Of a DNA stretch of 64,000 nucleotides, positions 1 through 7,876 are shown piece by piece. Position 1 is the stretch's first letter, and each line of letters begins with the position of its first letter. This stretch comes from Parvularcula sp. (lineage in GTDB: Bacteria; Pseudomonadota; Alphaproteobacteria; Caulobacterales; Parvularculaceae). Below the pieces are notes generated by a model, which saw nothing but the letters and a program-made list of their open reading frames with translations, made no database searches and was not told the origin of the DNA. The stretch lies in contig PAIP01000068.1 in the NCBI GenBank assembly GCA_002704915.1, forward strand, positions 248,001 to 312,000, written 5' to 3'. The translations under genes were made by a program, and so were the position numbers.

Positions 1-405
1 TCCGCAAAATTCATCATGTCGTTCGCAAATATCGGCCTTATCCCCGATTCAGGCAGCTCATGGACCCTCCCCCGGCTAGCCGGACAGGCGCGCGCCCTCG
101 GCATGGCGCTGACAGGCGAACCCGTCGGCGCAGAACAGGCCACTGACTGGGGGCTCATTTGGAAATGCATTGAGGATGATGCGCTTTCTGGAGAAGCTGA
201 AGCGCTGGCTGCGAAATTTGCTTCAGCGCCCACGCGTGGCCTTTCTGAAACCAAGAAACTGATCCGCACCGCCTTCACCCGCACGCTCGACGATCAGCTT
301 AAGCTTGAACGCGACAAGATGCGAGAGCTCGGCTTTTCCGATGATTACAAGGAAGGCGTCGACGCCTTTATGAACAAACGCAAACCCCAATTCAAAGGCA
401 AATAA
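1..405 (+). CDS. paaG: 2-(1,2-epoxy-1,2-dihydrophenyl)acetyl-CoA isomerase PaaG, C-terminal part
   Basis: The reading frame is open at base 1, so the gene starts left of the window; about 134 C-terminal residues are visible. The stretch around GLIPDSG, LPRL, the AEQA helix and GLIW is the conserved centre of PaaG-type crotonase-fold proteins. PaaG isomerises the epoxide of phenylacetyl-CoA to oxepin-CoA and also acts later in beta-oxidation of the opened ring. The next gene, paaZ, starts 29 bases downstream on the same strand and takes the PaaG product, which supports PaaG over a generic enoyl-CoA hydratase. The N-terminal oxyanion-hole region is outside the window, so a general hydratase is not excluded. 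Confidence 0.8.
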   Translation, partial: SAKFIMSFANIGLIPDSGSSWTLPRLAGQARALGMALTGEPVGAEQATDWGLIWKCIEDDALSGEAEALAAKFASAPTRGLSETKKLIRTAFTRTLDDQLKLERDKMRELGFSDDYKEGVDAFMNKRKPQFKGK

Positions 406-434
406 CAAACGCCCTCGTCCAACAGGAGAAACCC

Positions 435-2465
435 ATGACTGAGACTATTCTGGAGAATTATGCGCTGGGCGAATGGCGCCGGGGCGATGGCGGCCATGCC
501 GACATCCGGTCCGCTATTACGGGAAAGACGGTTGCAAAAACCTCTTCCGCCGGTCTCGATTTCAAGGCCATGGCGGCTTTTGCACGCGACATTGGCGCCC
601 CCGCGCTACGCAAGATGACGTTTCAGGAACGCGCGGCCATGGTGAAGGCGCTCGGCCTCGCCATCATGGAGCGCAAGGAAGAACTATACTCCCTGAATAT
701 TCACACCGGCGCCACGCGCAAAGATGGCTGGATCGATATTGAAGGCGGTGCCGGAACGCTTCTGTCCACTGCCTCCAAGGCAAAGCGCGAGCTGCCCGAC
801 GACACAATTATTCTCGACGGCGCCGTGGAGCAGATTTCCAAGAACGGCGCCTTCATGGCGCAACACATTTACACCTCTCCGCAAGGCGTCGCAGTGCATA
901 TCAACGCCTTCAACTTTCCCGTCTGGGGCATGCTTGAAAAACTGGCGCCAACGCTCATCGCCGGCGTTCCTGCCATCGTCAAACCGGCAACGGCCACCGC
1001 CTATCTTACCGAAGCCGCCTTCCGCATTCTCATCGACTCCGGTTTATTGCCCAAAGGTGCAGTGCAGCTCATCGTCGGCTCCACCGGCGATCTTCTGGAT
1101 CATCTGACCGGACAGGATGTCGTGTCCTTCACTGGCTCTGCCTCGACGGCGTCGAAACTAAAGGCGCATCCCACGATCATTCGCGAAAGCGTGCGATTCA
1201 TCGCCGAACAGGACTCGCTCAACGCCTCCATGCTGGGGCCGGACGCCACGGAAGAAAGTCCCGAATTCGACCTCTTCGTCAAAGAGGTTGTGCGCGAGAT
1301 GACGGTCAAGGCAGGCCAGAAATGCACCGCCATTCGCCGGGCGCTCGTTCCCGCCGCGCTTCTCGACGCGGCGCAGAACGCTATCGCCGGACGGCTTGCC
1401 AAAACCACCATCGGCGATCCCGGTCTCGAACAGGTGCGCATGGGCGCCCTCGTCTCTCAATCCCAACGCTCTGATGTGCGGGAGAAGGTTTCCATCCTTT
1501 CAGGTGAAGCGAAGATCGTTTTCGGTGATCCGGAAACCGCCGTAATCATCGGCGATGACGCACAATCCGGTGCTTTTGTGTCGCCGATTCTTCTGCGCTG
1601 CGACGATCCGTGGTCTGCAAAATCCGTTCACGAAGTCGAAGCCTTCGGTCCAGTCTCAACGCTGATGCCGTACAAGAATTTTACAGACGCAATTGAGCTT
1701 TGCAATCGCGGCGGCGGTTCGCTGGTCATGTCCCTCTTCACCCATGATCCGCAACTCGCACGCGAAGTGGTCCGCAACACCGGCGCCTTTCACGGCCGCA
1801 TCGCAGTCATCAATCGCGACAGCGCCAAAGAATCGACGGGGCATGGCTCACCGCTCCCCACGCTGGTTCACGGCGGACCGGGGCGCGCCGGCGGCGGCGA
1901 GGAGATGGGCGGCGTTCGCGGCGTCAAACATTACATGCAACGCACAGCCATACAGGGCTCGCCGGATATTCTCGCCGGGATCACGGGCGCCTGGGTTAAG
2001 GGCGCGCCTGTCGATGCGGAAAAACCGCATCCCTTCCGCTATAAATTCGGCGAGCTTGAGATCGGCAAAACCATAGACACCGATGCGCGCACGATCACGC
2101 TCGACGATATCGAGCAGTTCGCCCATTTCACCGGCGACACGTTCTACGCCCATATGGATGAAGAAGCTGCGAAGGCCAACCCGTTTTTCCCCGGCCGCGT
2201 CGCCCATGGCTATCTCATTCTTTCCTTCGCCGCCGGTCTTTTCGTCGATCCGGCGCCGGGTCCGGTGCTCGCCAATTACGGCCTTGATGAATTGCGCTTC
2301 CTGACGCCGGTTTCGGCAGGCGACTCTATCAAGGTGCGCCTCACGGCAAAGTCGAAGAAAAAACGCAATGACGAATATGGCGAAGTCAAATGGGATGTTC
2401 TCGTGACGAACCAGAATGACGATCCGGTCGCGACCTATGAGCTTTTGACCATGAATGCGATTTGA
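435..2465 (+). CDS. paaZ: Bifunctional oxepin-CoA hydrolase / 3-oxo-5,6-dehydrosuberyl-CoA semialdehyde dehydrogenase PaaZ
   Basis: The 676-residue protein has the PaaZ layout: an aldehyde dehydrogenase domain (about 1-520) followed by a MaoC-type R-hydratase domain (about 530-676). The dehydrogenase carries the general base Glu258 in AEQDSLN and the catalytic Cys297 in AGQKCTA. The MaoC domain has the HGYLIL segment and the LDELRF strand typical of hot-dog hydratases. In phenylacetate degradation it opens the oxepin ring and oxidises the reactive aldehyde before it cyclises. The length matches full-size PaaZ (about 680 residues). An AGGAG Shine-Dalgarno lies nine bases before the ATG. It follows paaG in an apparent operon. 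Confidence 0.94.
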   Translation: MTETILENYALGEWRRGDGGHADIRSAITGKTVAKTSSAGLDFKAMAAFARDIGAPALRKMTFQERAAMVKALGLAIMERKEELYSLNIHTGATRKDGWIDIEGGAGTLLSTASKAKRELPDDTIILDGAVEQISKNGAFMAQHIYTSPQGVAVHINAFNFPVWGMLEKLAPTLIAGVPAIVKPATATAYLTEAAFRILIDSGLLPKGAVQLIVGSTGDLLDHLTGQDVVSFTGSASTASKLKAHPTIIRESVRFIAEQDSLNASMLGPDATEESPEFDLFVKEVVREMTVKAGQKCTAIRRALVPAALLDAAQNAIAGRLAKTTIGDPGLEQVRMGALVSQSQRSDVREKVSILSGEAKIVFGDPETAVIIGDDAQSGAFVSPILLRCDDPWSAKSVHEVEAFGPVSTLMPYKNFTDAIELCNRGGGSLVMSLFTHDPQLAREVVRNTGAFHGRIAVINRDSAKESTGHGSPLPTLVHGGPGRAGGGEEMGGVRGVKHYMQRTAIQGSPDILAGITGAWVKGAPVDAEKPHPFRYKFGELEIGKTIDTDARTITLDDIEQFAHFTGDTFYAHMDEEAAKANPFFPGRVAHGYLILSFAAGLFVDPAPGPVLANYGLDELRFLTPVSAGDSIKVRLTAKSKKKRNDEYGEVKWDVLVTNQNDDPVATYELLTMNAI

Positions 2466-2586
2466 GGATGTGGTGGACGCCGGCTACACCGCGCTCTTCG
2501 ATAAGAGAGAGAAACTCAGCCGCGAGGAGTTTTCTCGCATCCAGTTACGGCGGATGCATGAGACTTTGAGACATGCCCATGATTGA
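2455..2586 (+). pseudogene. N-terminal remnant resembling phenylacetate-CoA ligase (paaK-like)
   Basis: A 43-codon frame overlaps the paaZ stop by 11 bases. Its last part (SRIQLRRMHETLRHAHD) resembles the first 40-45 residues of PaaK ligases, which have an LQ-x-R-x-x-x-T-LxHA segment there. A stop follows at once, and the next 55 bases do not continue the family in any frame. The simplest reading is that paaK followed paaZ in an ancestor and was deleted except for its 5' end. This is a resemblance from memory of the family over a short stretch, so confidence is moderate. Confidence 0.5.
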
Positions 2587-2641
2587 AAGGTCTGCGGGCA
2601 AGGCAAAGCGAATTCACGATTTACGAGAAAAGGACTGAAGC

Positions 2642-2947
2642 ATGATTAAACTCATGGCGCTTTACAAAAAGCCTGATGATGAGGCGACATTCCTCAAGCA
2701 CTATAACGAGGTGCATATTCCGCTTGTGAATAAGGTCCCGGGACTCGCCCGGACCGTTATTAATCGCGTCACCGCTTCGCCCTTGGGTGGCGACCCCGAA
2801 TATTTCCTCATCGCCGAAATGCATTACCCGGACAAGGAAACCTTCGATGCAGCCATGGCCTCGCCGGAAAACCGAGCCTGCGGAAAGGACCTGATGTCCT
2901 TTGCGAAAGGGCGCGTCACTCTTCTCATTGCGGACGAACAGGCATAA
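2642..2947 (+). CDS. EthD-domain small protein
   Basis: The 101-residue protein begins with a beta strand (MIKLMALYKKP) and contains the HYNEVHIPLV segment that marks the EthD/dimeric alpha-beta barrel family, with the strand FLIAEMHYPD later on. EthD-like proteins are small ferredoxin-fold dimers found beside oxidative catabolic genes; some act on lactones, ring-cleavage products or as monooxygenase helpers. The ATG follows GAAAAGGACTGAAGC, a good Shine-Dalgarno. It lies between paaZ and a TetR regulator on the same strand. The exact substrate cannot be told from the sequence. Confidence 0.8.
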   Translation: MIKLMALYKKPDDEATFLKHYNEVHIPLVNKVPGLARTVINRVTASPLGGDPEYFLIAEMHYPDKETFDAAMASPENRACGKDLMSFAKGRVTLLIADEQA

Positions 2948-2990
2948 GAAGTCGCCTTTTCAACCTTAAGAGACTGGCGAACACCTGGAT

Positions 2991-3578
2991 ATGGCGCGTA
3001 CGCAGGCAGCAGATTACGATCAAAAGCGCGAGATCATCACAAGAAAAGCGGCCGAGCTGTTCGCAACGAAAGGCTTTGCCGCCGCATCCGTGTCGGATCT
3101 CGCCCGAAAATGTAAGATTTCCAAGTCGCTCCTTTATCATTACTACCCCTCAAAAGAAGCTATCCTGTTCGCAGCCATGTCGGATCACATGGACGCCCTA
3201 GTTCGTATCGTCTGTGACCGGAAAAAAATAAAACACACCCCTGAGGAAGAGTTTCGCGCGCTAACGCGCGACTTATTGCAGTGCTATACTGGCGCTGCAC
3301 ACCATCAGAAAATTCTGCTTTATGAACTCTCTTTCCTGCCGGCGGCGCAACGAAAAGAGATCATCGAAAAACAGCGCGAGGTCATCGGTGCGGTTGAGGC
3401 GCTTCTTGCCGCCATGATCGCGAAAGCCAAAACCAACAGGTCAAAACTCAGAGCGAAAGTCATGCTCTATTTCGGCATGATGAACTGGACCCATACATGG
3501 TTCAAAGCCGCGGGACCGATTACGCGGAACGAGTTGGCGGACGAAATCGCCAACACAACGCTTTGCTCTCTGAAATAG
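2991..3578 (+). CDS. TetR/AcrR-family transcriptional regulator
   Basis: The N-terminal 55 residues form a TetR helix-turn-helix: a first helix ending AAELFATKGF, then SVSDLARKCKISKSLLYHYY as the HTH with the usual YYPSKE exit. The remaining 140 residues are the ligand and dimer domain, total 195, normal for the family. It closes the paa gene run, so it is a reasonable candidate for a phenylacetate-responsive repressor analogous to the TetR-type PaaR proteins, but this is inferred from position. It could also control the MFS gene beginning 168 bases downstream, whose promoter has paired boxes. Confidence 0.86.
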   Translation: MARTQAADYDQKREIITRKAAELFATKGFAAASVSDLARKCKISKSLLYHYYPSKEAILFAAMSDHMDALVRIVCDRKKIKHTPEEEFRALTRDLLQCYTGAAHHQKILLYELSFLPAAQRKEIIEKQREVIGAVEALLAAMIAKAKTNRSKLRAKVMLYFGMMNWTHTWFKAAGPITRNELADEIANTTLCSLK

Positions 3579-3609
3579 CTGCTCTGTTCCCAAGGTTCTG
3601 AAGTCACGC

Positions 3610-3632
3610 GGACGGGGCGGTTCCGCCCGTCC
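3610..3632 (+). terminator. GC-rich hairpin after the TetR gene
   Basis: GGACGGG and CCCGTCC pair with extra G-C pairs towards the loop, 32 bases after the regulator stop. There is no T run, so it may be a weak or Rho-dependent terminator. Confidence 0.3.
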
Positions 3633-3701
3633 AGCACCTCTGTTCAGTGGCTACACTTTCTAGCGGCGCTACGTATGGATGTGCTCAAATGTAGATTTTA
3701 T

Positions 3702-3737
3702 CGGTAATTTACACTATAAAATAAATGTAATTTACCG
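3702..3737 (+). promoter_or_regulatory. Paired GTAATTTAC boxes before the MFS gene
   Basis: The nonamer GTAATTTAC occurs at 3704-3712 and again at 3727-3735, each preceded or followed by CGG/CCG so that the pair reads as an imperfect inverted repeat with arms CGGTAATTTACA and TGTAATTTACCG. The second box ends ten bases before the MFS start codon and would overlap a promoter in this AT-rich stretch. This looks like an operator for a dimeric regulator, possibly the neighbouring TetR protein. Confidence 0.45.
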
Positions 3738-3745
3738 AGGTTTCG

Positions 3746-5008
3746 ATGAAATATGAACAAGGGTCCAGCCGAAAAGGGTATGGAGAATTCCGGCTTCACT
3801 GGCGCAGCCTGGCGGCTGTCACGATCGCCGCAAGCTTTGGCTTTCCGACTCTAGCTTTTTTTAGCATTGGCGTCTTCGCCCCAATCATGGCGGAAAAATT
3901 CAACTGGTCTTTCAGCGCCATGATGGGAGGCATCACCCTCGCCTCCGTGGTCATCCTGATTTGCGGGCCTGCAGTCGGCCGCATGATAGATCGGCGCGGA
4001 CCACGACGAATTGCTGCTTTCTCACTCGCAGCTTTCGGGCTGAGTTACATGACGCTGGCGCTCTCCAGTGGATCCCTCGTACAATATTATGTCAGTTGGG
4101 CCCTCATCTCGATTACCGGCATTGGCGCAACAGCCATTTCTTTCACCCATATCATCAACACCTATTTTCAAGAGCGGCGCGGCCTGGCGCTGGGCATTGC
4201 GCTTTCCAGTTCAGGCATAAGCGCGATGATCGTCAAACCATTGGCGGGCGTCATCATCGGGCTTTTTGGATGGCGCGAAGCGATTTTTCTGATCGGATTT
4301 CTGCCGCTTCTTATTGGCGTCCCCGCATTGCTATGGGGGGTTCCCAAAGACGCTGCAGGTGGTCTGGAAGAGCAAGCACGACAGACGAAGAAGAACCTCT
4401 CTATGGAAGGCGTGAGCCTGCGTCAGGCGTTAAGCCAGCGTCCATTCTGGATATTGCTGGCAGCATTTGCAGCAATCGCTTTCGCAAACGGGGCCCCAAT
4501 CCCCAATCTTGAAAACATTTTAAAGACCCATAACTTCGCCGCCGCCGATATTATCGCACTCACCTCGCTCATAGGCGCATCGCTGATCATCGGCAGGGTT
4601 TTCGGCGGATGGCTCATCGATCATTTCTGGGCGCCGCTGGTGGGGCTTGTTTTGCTGATTTGCGCGGCCGGCGGCTGCTGGCTTTTGTCGCAACAAGGCG
4701 TCAGTCATTTCGAGGCGATGATGGCCGTCATTCTTCTCAGCCTTGCCGCCGGCGTTGAATATGACCTTCTCTCCTTTCTGGTGGCCCGATATCTGGGACG
4801 GCGAAACTATGGCGCGATCTACAGCGTGCTCTTTGGCGTCTTCGCCATCAGCACAGGGTTTGGCCCGGTCGTTCTCGGAAGTTTCTACGATCACCAGGGA
4901 AGCTACGCCAGCGGCCTGTTAATCTGTGCGATCTTGCTTGTTGCGGCGGGGTTTACGCTGCTGACGCTGGGACGATACCCAACACTTCCAAAAGCAAGCG
5001 GTGAATAA
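3746..5008 (+). CDS. MFS transporter, 12 transmembrane segments
   Basis: This 420-residue hydrophobic protein has the major-facilitator pattern of two six-helix halves separated by a charged loop (about residues 200-225). A motif-A-like loop GRMIDRRGPRR lies between helices 2 and 3. The overall pattern resembles the oxalate/formate and monocarboxylate branch. In this setting it likely imports an aromatic or carboxylic acid substrate of the adjoining cluster; the substrate is inferred. It is convergent with the following TonB receptor, with a hairpin between them. The start is fixed by AGGTTTCG-ATG just after the paired boxes. Confidence 0.82.
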   Translation: MKYEQGSSRKGYGEFRLHWRSLAAVTIAASFGFPTLAFFSIGVFAPIMAEKFNWSFSAMMGGITLASVVILICGPAVGRMIDRRGPRRIAAFSLAAFGLSYMTLALSSGSLVQYYVSWALISITGIGATAISFTHIINTYFQERRGLALGIALSSSGISAMIVKPLAGVIIGLFGWREAIFLIGFLPLLIGVPALLWGVPKDAAGGLEEQARQTKKNLSMEGVSLRQALSQRPFWILLAAFAAIAFANGAPIPNLENILKTHNFAAADIIALTSLIGASLIIGRVFGGWLIDHFWAPLVGLVLLICAAGGCWLLSQQGVSHFEAMMAVILLSLAAGVEYDLLSFLVARYLGRRNYGAIYSVLFGVFAISTGFGPVVLGSFYDHQGSYASGLLICAILLVAAGFTLLTLGRYPTLPKASGE

Positions 5009-5013
5009 GGAAA

Positions 5014-5042
5014 GGCGCCTGCGGATTATCTCAGCAGGCGCC
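5014..5042. terminator. Bidirectional hairpin between convergent genes
   Basis: Perfect nine-base stem GGCGCCTGC/GCAGGCGCC with an 11-base loop, located between the MFS stop and the TonB receptor stop. It lacks a strong T tract on either side. Confidence 0.5.
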
Positions 5043-5092
5043 GTCCCCTCGGGAGGTCTGTCAGACTATTCGACGGTCCGCAGACCGGGCAT

Positions 5093-7153
5093 TTAGTTCC
5101 GCAACGTCAACCGCACGCCGTAGGTTCTCGGCCGCGTCGGGAACGCGACGTCGTAAGGCAGGCCTGTCGCCTGACCCGGGAAGAAGGTGTCATAGGCTTT
5201 AGTGTCGTACAGGTTCTTCGCCCAGAAGGACAACGACCATGTGTCGTTTTCAATACCGACGTTCAAATTGCCGAATGATTTTGGATCCTGCACATCAAGA
5301 TTGTCGTGGAACCAGTAGCGGTCGCTCATATATTGAATGTCGCCGCGCAGGAAGAAATCCAGATTTGAAGAAATATCCTGCGTAAAGTCGAAGCCTGCCG
5401 TGACAGACCAATCCGCGGACCTCGGCGTGTTATTGCCGACATATTGCGGGAAGAGCGGAAACTCCTCGATCTCTGTTTTGGCAAGTCCCACATTGGTGAA
5501 CACGGTCAGCGGATCTGCAAGGTTCGCCGACAGCTCAAGCTCGCCGCCGATAATGCTGACCTTCTCTATATTGCTGGTCACGTTTGCGCGGGCGACGAAG
5601 TCGATATACGAGAATTGATAGTCTTTCACGTCATTGTAGAAGACCGCGCCGTTCAAGGTTACGCGCCGATCCCACCACTGCGTCTTGAAGCCAAGCTCAT
5701 AATTCGTCAGCGTTTCGGACTTCGCGATCGGGAAGTCTGCGCCGTTGAAAGCGCCCGAGCGAAAGCCCACTGAATATGTCGCGTATATCTGGCGATCGTC
5801 ATCGAAACGATACATGAGACTGGCGCGCGGCTGGAACTTGTCGAATGTTTCTTCGAGATAGGTCCCTGTCGCGAAATCAAGCGCTTTGCGCTCGTCCTGA
5901 TCGTAACGCGCGCCCAGGGTCAGCGTAAGGTCATCGCTGAGATCATAGTCGACCTGTCCGGACACGCCGAAATTCGTGCGACGGCTTTTTTCAGGGCGCC
6001 GGGAAAAGATCATTGTGAAAGGATCGTTTTCAGGATCGCCTGCATCGGTGAAAACTTGAGTTGCAAGATTGAATTTGGAATGGAGAATGTCTGCAGCGAC
6101 AAGCCAGCGGAAGGGACCGTCGCCCGGGCTGATGAGACGAAACTCCTGCGAGGCGATTTCCTTGGAAAAGGGCTGATTGTTGCCGATGCCCATCGCGGAC
6201 GTGAAATCGAGGTCCGTAATCTGCCGCTGATCGAGACGGGTATAGCCCGAAATCGATCTGAAAGTCGCGAAAGGAAACTCATGTTCGAGCTGGACGGTTA
6301 CATTTTTTGAATCGCCATTGCCGCGATTGGGAAAGTTCGATTCCGGCACGACGAAGTCGTTAGCGTCGCCAGAAAAGACAGGTGCGAAGATGACGCCAGC
6401 CGCGTCAAAGTCAGAATAACTGCCAATCAGGCGCAGAGTGGTCTGATCAGAGATCAGAAAATCAAGATTGCCCCTTAGCGTCACATCGTGATTGACCTTG
6501 TCCGCCCCGACGCCGGTAAAGCTGTTTTCAATGACACCATCGGTCGAGAAAAAATTCCCAGCGAGACGAAAGCGCACCTTGCCGGGCGCAAGCGGACCGG
6601 AAACGCTGGCGGTTGCATCGAAACTGTCGCCGTTCCCGTATGAGATATCGGCAAAGGCGCTGAACTCATCGGTAGCGGCTTTAGTTGTAATAATAATGGC
6701 GCCGGCTTCCGCGTTCCGGCCGTAAATCGACCCTTGCGGTCCGCGGAGAACTTCGATCTGTTCGATATCGAACAGGCGCTGGTTCAACTGCCTGGAATCA
6801 TCCTGCGGCACGCCGTCGACGAGCACCGCCACGGGCGGGTCTGCACGGCTCGCCTGCGCAATGCCCCGAAGCACGATGACGGAATTGGAATAGGTGTCGG
6901 TCCGTTGAACCGTAAAGTTAGGCACGACACGCTGTAATTCAGAGGATTGCCGGATGAAATTGTCTTCCAGCGCTTCTGCGCCTACGGCGTCAACCTGAAT
7001 CGGCACATCCTGCAATCGCTGTTCACGCTTTTGCGCTGTTACGTAAATTTCGTCTCTGGGCGCTTCTGTCTGCGCCGCCGCCGCCCCAATCGCATACGGC
7101 GAAGCTCCGAGCAAGAACGCCGCGCCCCAAGTTTTTTTCTGGCCGTTTTTCAT
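5093..7153 (-). CDS. TonB-dependent outer-membrane receptor
   Basis: A 686-residue precursor with a signal peptide (cleavage probably after AIGAAAAQ), a TonB-box-like DEIYVTAQKRE segment, and a plug domain beginning RLQDVPIQV and including VLRGPQGSIYGRNAEAGAI (about 135-155). The rest is a 22-strand barrel ending in the expected aromatic-rich strand TYGVRLTLRN. The NAEAGAI plug signature places it with the broad group of receptors common in sphingomonads and marine alphaproteobacteria that take up hydrophobic organic compounds rather than a proven siderophore. It lies downstream of the NTF2-like gene on the same strand, 58 bases away, and probably imports the cluster's substrate. Confidence 0.92.
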   Translation of the reverse strand: MKNGQKKTWGAAFLLGASPYAIGAAAAQTEAPRDEIYVTAQKREQRLQDVPIQVDAVGAEALEDNFIRQSSELQRVVPNFTVQRTDTYSNSVIVLRGIAQASRADPPVAVLVDGVPQDDSRQLNQRLFDIEQIEVLRGPQGSIYGRNAEAGAIIITTKAATDEFSAFADISYGNGDSFDATASVSGPLAPGKVRFRLAGNFFSTDGVIENSFTGVGADKVNHDVTLRGNLDFLISDQTTLRLIGSYSDFDAAGVIFAPVFSGDANDFVVPESNFPNRGNGDSKNVTVQLEHEFPFATFRSISGYTRLDQRQITDLDFTSAMGIGNNQPFSKEIASQEFRLISPGDGPFRWLVAADILHSKFNLATQVFTDAGDPENDPFTMIFSRRPEKSRRTNFGVSGQVDYDLSDDLTLTLGARYDQDERKALDFATGTYLEETFDKFQPRASLMYRFDDDRQIYATYSVGFRSGAFNGADFPIAKSETLTNYELGFKTQWWDRRVTLNGAVFYNDVKDYQFSYIDFVARANVTSNIEKVSIIGGELELSANLADPLTVFTNVGLAKTEIEEFPLFPQYVGNNTPRSADWSVTAGFDFTQDISSNLDFFLRGDIQYMSDRYWFHDNLDVQDPKSFGNLNVGIENDTWSLSFWAKNLYDTKAYDTFFPGQATGLPYDVAFPTRPRTYGVRLTLRN

Positions 7154-7211
7154 GTTGCCTCTCCGCTTACTAATTCAAACGCATCTGCAATTTAGCAGGA
7201 TGCGTCGCCCC

Positions 7212-7673
7212 TCAGGCCTCCCAGTTATCAACAATTCCGACCATGTGATGATCGAACACTTGCCAGCGTTCGCCGTTATGACGCCAGCCATTGATGTAGG
7301 CGACGACCTTTCCTTTAGTCAGACTGCTGATTTCATCGCCGGTTGGCATGCCTTCCGCAACTGTCGAACCGGGTTTGAATTCTTCGTTGTTGTATTTGAC
7401 GAGCCCTAACGTCACGACCGTATCGCCTAGCTTGTGCGCGACCACATGGACCCAGTTGGTGTCCATTTTCTCGATATCCTTATCGAGCGCGATCATCTGT
7501 TGTTTGTCGACATTCAGCGTGGGCCAAGGCTGCGCCGTGCCCAGAAAGTCGTCTGCGAAAAAGTCTTCGAGCCAGTCATGGTCTTTGTTGGCGATCGCGG
7601 CGCCCCACTGCTCATACAGTTCCCAGAACTGGCGGGACAACGCCTCATCGACCATCTGCTCACTCCTCTTCAC
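7212..7673 (-). CDS. NTF2-like (SnoaL/DUF4440-type) protein
   Basis: The 153-residue single-domain protein starts with the long helices typical of the NTF2 fold (ELYEQWGAAIANKDHDWLEDFFADDF) and ends with strands ending WQVFDHHMVGIV. The family includes scavenging isomerases, dehydratases and small subunits of ring dioxygenases; no catalytic residues can be assigned confidently. It stands directly upstream of the TonB receptor in the same direction and behind an AT-rich promoter region. GAGGAGTGAGCAG supplies a Shine-Dalgarno before the ATG. A role in turnover of the imported compound is inference. Confidence 0.72.
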   Translation of the reverse strand: MKRSEQMVDEALSRQFWELYEQWGAAIANKDHDWLEDFFADDFLGTAQPWPTLNVDKQQMIALDKDIEKMDTNWVHVVAHKLGDTVVTLGLVKYNNEEFKPGSTVAEGMPTGDEISSLTKGKVVAYINGWRHNGERWQVFDHHMVGIVDNWEA

Positions 7674-7730
7674 CCATGTCGCAGCTCTGCGTCCGCGTCT
7701 TTCCGCTTAGCCGCACAGCCTTACAACATA

Positions 7731-7759
7731 ACAATCTCATATTGATGATATTTTGTCAA
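7731..7759 (-). promoter_or_regulatory. Candidate sigma70 promoter for the NTF2-like/TonB receptor genes
   Basis: On the minus strand a perfect TTGACA (7759-7754) is followed after 17 bases by GATTGT (7736-7731). The spacer contains CATCAATATG, a decamer that recurs in the next promoter region at 9667-9676. The site sits about 60 bases before the NTF2-like start codon. Confidence 0.38.
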
Positions 7760-7823
7760 CGTTTTGTGTTTTAATAGCATATAATTCGATAGTGTATTGC
7801 TTTTATTTCCAAATCTAAGCCGG

Positions 7824-7845
7824 CGGCGAGTTAGAAAGCTCGCCG
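7824..7845 (-). terminator. Hairpin after the MOSC fusion gene
   Basis: CGGCGAG and CTCGCCG form a seven-base stem with an eight-base loop about 30 bases past the stop of the upstream minus-strand gene; the following minus-strand bases are mixed rather than a T run. Confidence 0.4.
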
Positions 7846-7876
7846 ACTGATCAGGCCTTCAGTTCAGGAATCCTTT

